DNA from: JAUWQU01 sp964605095
GTDB lineage: Bacteria > Planctomycetota > Phycisphaerae > SM23-33
Direction: 5' to 3'
Assembly (NCBI GenBank): GCA_964605095.1
Contig: CAZSBS010000094.1
Span: 1-16,478 of the forward strand
DNA length: 16,478 bases
Positions within the stretch are counted from its first letter, which is position 1, and each line of letters starts with the position of its first letter. The notes below the pieces were generated by a model, which did no database searches, was not told the origin of the DNA, and saw only the letters and a program-made list of their open reading frames with translations. The translations under genes were made by a program, and so were the position numbers. This document shows, piece after piece, positions 12,383-16,478 of this stretch.

Positions 12383-13516
12383 ATGGCCATGAGTCAGACG
12401 CAGATGCACGACATCGTTGTGCTAGGCGCCACGCCGGCGGGGCTTGCGGCCGCGCACTACCTGGCCAGGAAGAAGCATGATGTCGCCGTGGTGGACTCCC
12501 CCCACCAGAGCATCGAGTGCCCGCTTACGGACTGGGTTCCGAAGCCGTTTTTCAAGATGGCCGGGCTGCCCGGCGGCCTGGCCAAGCTCGCCAAGGCCGA
12601 GGCGTTCTCGAATGTCCGCTACCACAACGCCAAGTTCACGAGCATCGTCGAGTACAAGGCCCGCACGGAGGCCGGGCATTTCGTCCACGTGCCGACGCTG
12701 ATAAAGGCGATGCGGGCGGCAGCGGGCAAGGCCGGGGCGAAAATCCACGTCTCGACGACCTGGCCGGCCATCCACCTCGACGAGGACCACGTCGAAATCC
12801 TCGGCTCGCGCCGCGTGCGAGCCAAGATGCTCATCATCGCCCAGAACCGCCCCAACGACGTGCTCAGCGAGCTTTCCATACCGCTGCGGATCGTGCCCGG
12901 CGGCTCGCTGCTGGTCGCGGGCATCGACATGCCCGTAGGCCGACGCCGGGCGGACATCGCGCGGCTCGAGGGCGCCCTGCACGTCGTGGAACTTCGAGAG
13001 CGAACCGAGATGGGCCTCTTCTTCGTCGCTAACGGGATGTTCCATGTCCGCGTGATCTCCAATTCCGTCGCCTCGGGCAACAGGGGCGCGGAACTGTCCG
13101 GTATGATCAGCGGCCTGCAGCAGGCGTCGATAATCCCAACGGACCTGCCGCTGGCCCGGGCGACGGGCGCCGTCTGGTACCCGCCCGCCGGAGCGGCCCT
13201 GGAACTGGAAACCCACGTCGCCAAGCGGTGCCTGCTTGCCGGCACGGCCGGGGGATTCGTCGAGTGCATCACAGGCCAGTCGCTGTCGCCCTCGGTGCGA
13301 TCAGCCTTGCTGGCGGCGGACGTGGCCGTCGACGCGCTGGCCAGCAAAGAACCCCAGAACACCCTCATGAAATACAAGACCTCCTGGCGGAAAGCCCTGG
13401 CCGATTACATGCGCCCGCCCAACACCTCGCTGCACATGCTGCTGCCGCTGCTGTTCGTAAACCAGCGAATCGTCGCGAAGTTCACCAGGGCGCTGCTGTA
13501 CGGCGAGAACATCTGA
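12383..13516 (+). CDS. NAD(P)/FAD-dependent oxidoreductase
   Basis: A 377-residue flavoprotein-like protein. The N-terminal Rossmann fingerprint is clear: strand 'HDIVVLG', GATPAG at residues 15-20 (GxxPxG variant), helix LAAAHYLARKK and acidic end VVD (36-38) for FAD ribose. Near the C-terminus, LLAGTAGGFVECITGQSL (284-301) stands where such enzymes have the second FAD contact (GDAAG-like), followed by a helix with paired alanines. The final 45 residues (332-377) are basic and hydrophobic and may contact membrane. The overall layout recalls the geranylgeranyl reductase / lycopene cyclase group, but substrate-specific motifs were not seen. The start at 12383 is not decided: ATG at 12389 is also possible and there is only a weak GAGAG upstream. 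Probably a single-gene unit between repeats and the BFN gene. Confidence 0.75.
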   Translation: MAMSQTQMHDIVVLGATPAGLAAAHYLARKKHDVAVVDSPHQSIECPLTDWVPKPFFKMAGLPGGLAKLAKAEAFSNVRYHNAKFTSIVEYKARTEAGHFVHVPTLIKAMRAAAGKAGAKIHVSTTWPAIHLDEDHVEILGSRRVRAKMLIIAQNRPNDVLSELSIPLRIVPGGSLLVAGIDMPVGRRRADIARLEGALHVVELRERTEMGLFFVANGMFHVRVISNSVASGNRGAELSGMISGLQQASIIPTDLPLARATGAVWYPPAGAALELETHVAKRCLLAGTAGGFVECITGQSLSPSVRSALLAADVAVDALASKEPQNTLMKYKTSWRKALADYMRPPNTSLHMLLPLLFVNQRIVAKFTRALLYGENI

Positions 13517-13741
13517 CATCGTGGTCAGTAGCCGGGAGCCGGTAGCCGGTGAAAACGGCAAGAGACCCGCCAGCGCCACCTCTTTAATCGGCGACTGGCG
13601 ACTGGCGATCCCGGCGCGCCGGGGCTACTGGCTACCAAGTGCCGCTTTTGTGAACATTAGCCCTTGGCCCACACGGTCGGGCGACCTAAGATTCCTGGTA
13701 AGGTTGTTTGGCGCCCTCGGGTTTTCCAAGGAGTAGTCCCA
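13517..13741. repeat. spacer with GTAGCC/ACTGGC-type inverted and direct repeats
   Basis: A 225 bp gap. CAGTAGCCGGG near 13525 is nearly complementary to CCGGGGCTACTG near 13619; AGCCGG recurs on the left side, and GACTGGC is repeated in tandem near 13591-13604. The layout suggests another short palindromic repeat of this genome. The right end is AT-richer and carries the AAGGAG of the next gene. Confidence 0.4.
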
Positions 13742-14344
13742 ATGGACGTGCCGATGGAGTTGTCGCGCATCCTGATCACCGAGTTTGGCGACCAGCAGGT
13801 TATCTTCCTGAAAGAACGAGGCGGTGAGCGGAGTTTCCCGATTCTGATCGGCACGACCGAGGCATTGGCCATCGACCGGCGGATCAAGAACATCCCAACC
13901 CCCCGGCCAATGACGCACGACCTGCTTGCCAACATTATCGAGAAGCTGGGCGGCTCGCTTGACCACATCGTCATCAACGACATTCGCGATCACACGTTCA
14001 TCGCCACGTTGTACATACGAAAGGGCGAGGACCTGATCGCCATCGACAGCCGACCCTCGGACGCCATCGCCCTTGGCAGCGCTTTCGGCACGCCGATAAC
14101 CGTGGCCGAGCACGTCCTGGCCAGCGTCCTGAACGACGGCGGCACGGCCGAGGAACGAATCGAACTGCTGCGCCGGCGTCTGGAGATGCTCCGACAGGCC
14201 ATAAGCGAGATCACCCGCCGCTTGGCTGACGATGAGTTCCTCAGCAGCCAGCCGACAGACGTCATCGCCGAACACCGCCGCCAACTCAGCGAGATGAAGA
14301 ACGAATACGACGCCATCGACCGCGTGCTCAGGAAACTGGGCTGA
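13742..14344 (+). CDS. bifunctional nuclease family (BFN, DUF151) protein
   Basis: A 200-residue protein starting at ATG 13742, because AAGGAG (13728-13733) lies 8 nt upstream; the frame is open further back to 13664 but has no start signal there. Residues 1-128 match the BFN/DUF151 domain: ILIGTTEALAI (34-44), RPMTHDLL (55-62), the LDHIVINDI strand (73-81), FIATLYI (86-92) and the hallmark IDSRPSDAIAL (101-111). The domain is widespread in bacteria and plants; plant members have RNase and DNase activity, while the bacterial role is unclear. Residues 135-200 are charged heptad-like helices, somewhat like a UVR-type coiled coil, probably for oligomerisation. About the usual length. It follows the FAD gene by 225 bp and looks independently expressed. 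Confidence 0.9.
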   Translation: MDVPMELSRILITEFGDQQVIFLKERGGERSFPILIGTTEALAIDRRIKNIPTPRPMTHDLLANIIEKLGGSLDHIVINDIRDHTFIATLYIRKGEDLIAIDSRPSDAIALGSAFGTPITVAEHVLASVLNDGGTAEERIELLRRRLEMLRQAISEITRRLADDEFLSSQPTDVIAEHRRQLSEMKNEYDAIDRVLRKLG

Positions 14345-14483
14345 CCGCCATACCAGTCCGACGGCAGCAATTACGCCCGGCAGCATTCGCATTGGGCCGG
14401 CAAACCCACCCCGCCACGCCACCAAACCACTCTATTGCGCGCTCGGCCGGCGCTCCAAAACACACCGCGGCGCTATCGAAACA

Positions 14484-14530
14484 CCTCCCCCTTGAGGGGG
14501 AGGGTGGCCCGTAAGGGCCGGGTGAGGGTG
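14484..14530. repeat. interspersed repeat, copy 2 (CCTCCCCC...GGGGGAGGG)
   Basis: Second copy of the unit at 6109-6156, same orientation, with a shorter first loop and GTAA instead of GAA in the second hairpin (GGCCC-GTAA-GGGCC). It ends in the same GGGTGAGGGTG tail. The paired changes keep both stems intact, which suggests structure matters or that copying occurred recently. Confidence 0.8.
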
Positions 14531-14602
14531 CCCCCACCCATCCGCGGGCGCAAACCTGGATAACCTGGACAACTTGGATGCACTGCTCCAAAGAGAAGGC
14601 TT

Positions 14603-14698
14603 CCCCGTAGGGGCCCCAAGGGCAGGCTCCCGAGCCATGCCCGCGCCTGAGGTCTGAAATCTGAGGTCTGAATTCTGCCCTTGGGGCCCCTTACGGGG
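14603..14698. repeat. 96-bp inverted repeat with GGGGCCCCAAGGGCAG arms
   Basis: The left arm 14603-14625 and right arm 14675-14698 are reverse complements over 23-24 bp with a single one-base indel. The 49-bp interior has a tandem direct repeat CTGAGGTCTGAA (14647-14658 and 14661-14672). Non-coding. A very stable hairpin or a small MITE-like unit. Confidence 0.75.
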
Positions 14699-14915
14699 GG
14701 GTTGCCGTCGCCCCCCAGCCGCGACGAGTTCATATTCCCCAACCCGCATGCGTGGCGCGCATGGCCGCACGGCCCCGCCTGCAAGCGACCCCCGGCCCCC
14801 GCGGCCGATTGAGAAAGACGAAGCGCCAAGGGAAACCATGGAAAAGGTTCCTGACCCCTGATACCGCCCCTGATACCGCCTCAGTTCACGGGCTTGGCGG
14901 GCGGCAGGAAACATG

Positions 14916-14954
14916 TTGACGCCGGCAATTCTATCGTGTACACTTATCGTGTAC
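14916..14954 (+). promoter_or_regulatory. toxin-antitoxin promoter with direct-repeat operator
   Basis: TTGACG (14916-14921), exactly 17 nt, then TACACT (14939-14944) form a plausible promoter. TATCGTGTAC occurs twice, at 14932-14941 and 14945-14954 (13 bp apart), on and just after the -10, with the small palindrome GTGTACAC inside. This is the expected place and form for autorepression by a Phd/VapB-type antitoxin. Confidence 0.6.
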
Positions 14955-14971
14955 GCATTAGGAGATACGGG

Positions 14972-15211
14972 ATGAACGAAGTGAACATCCGAGAAGTTCG
15001 CAAACAACTCAGCAGCCTGGTCGACGCCGCCCAACAAGGCGAATCGACCGTCATTCTGCGTCGTGGGCAGCCTGTGGCTCGAATCGATCCGGTGGAGCCC
15101 CCGCCCGAGGCGACTTTGCCGGACCGGTCGGCTTTTCGCGCCAGGATCAAAATCCGCGGCAAGGCCATGTCAAAGGTCGTCACCGAGCAGCGGAAGAAAG
15201 CCCGTTATTGA
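14972..15211 (+). CDS. Phd/YefM-type antitoxin of a VapBC-like pair
   Basis: A 79-residue protein from ATG 14972, chosen because AGGAG (14960-14964) lies 7 nt upstream; the frame extends back to 14894 through the promoter, which cannot be coding. The N-terminus MNEVNIREVRKQLSSLVDAAQQGE and the strand VILRRGQPVARI (27-38) are the classic Phd/YefM antitoxin fold (helix-helix-strand DNA-binding and dimer domain). The C-terminal 40 residues are basic and proline-rich, presumably the toxin-wrapping tail. The stop TGA shares its last base with the ATG of the toxin gene (TGATG), which favours coupled translation with antitoxin first. It should repress its own promoter at the TATCGTGTAC repeats. Here a Phd-fold antitoxin is paired with a PIN toxin, a common combination. 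Confidence 0.88.
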   Translation: MNEVNIREVRKQLSSLVDAAQQGESTVILRRGQPVARIDPVEPPPEATLPDRSAFRARIKIRGKAMSKVVTEQRKKARY

Positions 15212-15633
15212 TGACCTACATAGACACCAGCGTGTTGGTCGCCTATTACTGCCCCGAACCACTGAGCCGGCCGGCGCAGGATGCGATCCTACGGGTCAAA
15301 CAACCGGCAATCAGCCAATTGGTGGAAGTGGAGTTTCACTCCGCTATCGCCCTGAAAGTCCGCACGGGGGAGTTGGATGCCCGGTCTGGCCAGGATGTGC
15401 TCGCGGAGTTGGAAAGCGACTTGGCCAAACGACTCTATCGTATGGTGCCCATTGGCTCGGCTGAGTACACCGTTGCAAGAGACTGGCTCGGCAGGTTCAG
15501 CAGCCCCTTGCGAACGCTTGACGCTCTTCACTTGGCTGCCGCGGCCGGCAATGACGCCGTGCTGCTCACAGCCGACCGTGCATTGGCCCAATCCGCCAGA
15601 CACTTCAAGGTAAAGCATCGGTTGATCGGGTGA
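15211..15633 (+). CDS. vapC: PIN-domain toxin, VapC family
   Basis: A 140-residue PIN-domain ribonuclease; VapC toxins cut tRNA or rRNA with Mg2+. The acidic active site is visible: Asp5 in TYIDTSVLV, Glu39 or Glu41 in QLVEVEFHSA, Asp104 in LRTLDALHLAAA and Asp122 in LLTADRALA. All are present, so the toxin looks intact. Length is typical. The ATG at 15211 overlaps the antitoxin stop by one base; a TTG three bases earlier is in frame but less likely. The companion antitoxin is of Phd/YefM type rather than AbrB type. The target RNA cannot be read from sequence. Confidence 0.92.
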   Translation: MTYIDTSVLVAYYCPEPLSRPAQDAILRVKQPAISQLVEVEFHSAIALKVRTGELDARSGQDVLAELESDLAKRLYRMVPIGSAEYTVARDWLGRFSSPLRTLDALHLAAAAGNDAVLLTADRALAQSARHFKVKHRLIG

Positions 15634-16003
15634 ACGTCGGGGCAAACCTGAAAACCAGTATGCTGTTCCAGATTCCACCTTTTTCTTCAAACCCTCAAAA
15701 TAGCCGCTAACTACTTGTCAGCCCAGCATATAAAATAGTTCTGACCCGTTTTGCGTTTCTCGCCCGGCAGTGGGCCTGGTCGCTGGACCCGGTGGGCAAC
15801 CCGCCCGTGAAACCAGGGACCGCCGGCCGAAGAAGAACCAACCCGGCCGGGATGGGGAAACAAATGGTTAGCGTGCCTATTTTCATTTGCCGGGACGAGG
15901 TCGCGGGCCGCTTCGATGTTGGCACGGGCCGATCATTGCTATCCGCCAAGTCGGAAGGCATAATTTCGGCCAGGGTGTCGCCATAGCAACAAATGGAGTC
16001 GAT
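15634..16003. other. spacer between the toxin-antitoxin pair and the methyltransferase
   Basis: 370 bp. The left part is AT-richer than its surroundings (15655-15745) and may hold promoter signals, but no convincing -35/-10 pair was fixed. A plus-strand ORF ending at TAG 15984-15986 is listed separately as a doubtful small gene. No strong inverted repeat was noticed, so toxin-gene termination is unexplained. Confidence 0.4.
15864..15986 (+). CDS. doubtful 40-aa ORF immediately upstream of the methyltransferase
   Basis: From ATG 15864 (ATG 15852 is also in frame) the frame reads MVSVPIFICRDEVAGRF and ends ...IISARVSP at TAG 15984-15986, 17 nt before the methyltransferase ATG. A GGGG box lies upstream. 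The peptide has a strand-like start, but no family is recognised. It may be a leader peptide, a gene scrap or chance. Its base composition falls between the toxin and methyltransferase genes. Confidence 0.22.
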   Translation: MVSVPIFICRDEVAGRFDVGTGRSLLSAKSEGIISARVSP

Positions 16004-16478
16004 ATGCGCCTGACCGAACAGGAACAACAGGAAATCATCCGCTTTATCGAGGCGGACAGGCCGTTACCGGACAAGTACCGCTTCCTGCTGTTTGAGGACA
16101 AGCGGGAGGTCGAGTTGGTCTGGAACGGCAAGACGAGCGAGGTCTGCAACATCGTCCTGCCCTTCCAGGTCATCGAGCAGGTGGATGAGCCGCGAGCCGA
16201 AAAGCCCGAGGACACCAAGCGGAAGGACAAGGGCCAGGGATTGCTGTTCAGTCTGGATGAACGCGGCCGGCAGCTCAAGGGCTGGACGAACAAGCTGATC
16301 TGGGGCGACAACAAGCTCATCCTCTCCAGCCTGAAGAACGGCCCGCTGCGTGAGGAGATCGAAAAGCAGGGCGGGCTGAAGCTGATCTACATCGACCCGC
16401 CGTTCGACGTGGGCGCGGATTTCTCGATGGACATCGAGGTTGGCGGCGACACTTTCACCAAGAAGCCCAATATATTGG
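16004..16478 (+). CDS. site-specific DNA methyltransferase (type III Mod-like), 5' part
   Basis: Open from ATG 16004 to the window edge (158 codons seen), with GGAG at 15995-15998 upstream. Residues 1-95 are a charged N-terminal region (MRLTEQEQQEIIRFIEADR, KREVELVWNGK, QGLLFSLDERG) typical of large modification subunits. Then NKLIWGDNKLILSSL (96-110) and LKLIYIDPPFDVGADF (125-140) follow. DPPF at 131-134 is catalytic motif IV of amino-methyltransferases, which act on adenine N6 or cytosine N4. The spacing and 'GDN...LIYIDPPF' order match type III Mod subunits and related stand-alone enzymes; the target-recognition part and any Res helicase subunit would lie beyond the window. It follows the toxin-antitoxin pair on the same strand, a usual setting for restriction-modification loci. 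Confidence 0.88.
   Translation, partial: MRLTEQEQQEIIRFIEADRPLPDKYRFLLFEDKREVELVWNGKTSEVCNIVLPFQVIEQVDEPRAEKPEDTKRKDKGQGLLFSLDERGRQLKGWTNKLIWGDNKLILSSLKNGPLREEIEKQGGLKLIYIDPPFDVGADFSMDIEVGGDTFTKKPNIL

Larger units (their letters stand above)
14345..14971. other. long non-coding spacer with several repeats
   Basis: About 627 bp without a credible gene; ORFs across it are low-complexity shadows. It holds interspersed repeat copy 2 (14484-14530), the GGGGCCCC inverted repeat (14603-14698), and a tandem pair of the 12-mer CCCCTGATACCG (14855-14866 and 14867-14878) after a GGAAAAGGTTCCTGACCCC stretch. The promoter and operator of the toxin-antitoxin pair lie at the right end (14916-14954). The remaining stretches show nothing recognisable. 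Confidence 0.5.

Noticed and set aside
13664..13741. Earlier start for the BFN-family protein
   Set aside because: No ribosome site there, and the upstream residues do not resemble the family; AAGGAG points to 13742.
14894..14971. Earlier start for the antitoxin
   Set aside because: It would place the -35/-10 and operator repeats inside the coding region; ATG 14972 has AGGAG at good distance.
14432..15037. 201-codon minus-strand ORF across the spacer before the toxin-antitoxin pair
   Set aside because: It runs through three repeat elements and the antitoxin promoter. The composition is low complexity, typical of translated repeats.

Overview
The window reads like a piece of a GC-rich, gene-sparse bacterial chromosome, most likely a planctomycete of the Phycisphaerae type. 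This is inference from Tat-exported TIM-barrel and aldo/keto-reductase-like proteins beside a multihaem lipoprotein, a secreted caspase-like plus FGE-sulfatase protein, a PEGA lipoprotein, many long palindromic intergenic repeats and a possible decayed PEP-CTERM tail. No rRNA, tRNA, CRISPR array or intact insertion sequence was recognised.

Layout. (1) 96-2744, minus strand: a three-gene operon for exported redox or carbohydrate chemistry. It encodes a Tat-signal aldo/keto-reductase-like protein, a tetrahaem cytochrome c lipoprotein and a Tat-signal sugar phosphate isomerase/epimerase-like protein. (2) 3200-5899, plus strand: an acetate-scavenging pair, acs (acetyl-CoA synthetase) followed by satP (acetate permease), divergent from region 1 across a 455 bp regulatory gap. 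(3) 5900-7430: repeat-rich and decaying DNA. It holds a MITE-like inverted-repeat element, a small interspersed repeat, a PEGA-domain lipoprotein gene, the first copy of a palindromic element, a broken Fic-family gene preceded by four 11-bp repeats, and a possible PEP-CTERM remnant.

(4) 7427-11900, minus strand: the most interesting block. A secreted 992-residue protein (caspase-like domain, CsgG/TolB-like region, coiled coil, FGE-sulfatase domain) overlaps by ATGA a 253-aa unknown protein with a possible nuclease-like core. That gene is followed by a very small ORF and then by a 179-aa protein that may carry a PUA/EVE-like fold. The tight spacing argues for one co-translated unit of unknown function, perhaps a conflict or cell-death system.

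(5) 11901-14344: a second palindromic element copy, an FAD-dependent oxidoreductase and a bifunctional-nuclease-family (DUF151) protein. (6) 14345-16478: a long repeat-bearing spacer, a Phd/VapB-type antitoxin with PIN toxin and a clear repeat-bearing promoter, and the 5' part of a DNA methyltransferase (DPPF motif) that runs off the window. Toxin-antitoxin, methyltransferase, caspase operon, Fic relic and repeats together give regions 3-6 the look of a defence-rich accessory region. Regions 1 and 2 look like ordinary metabolism.
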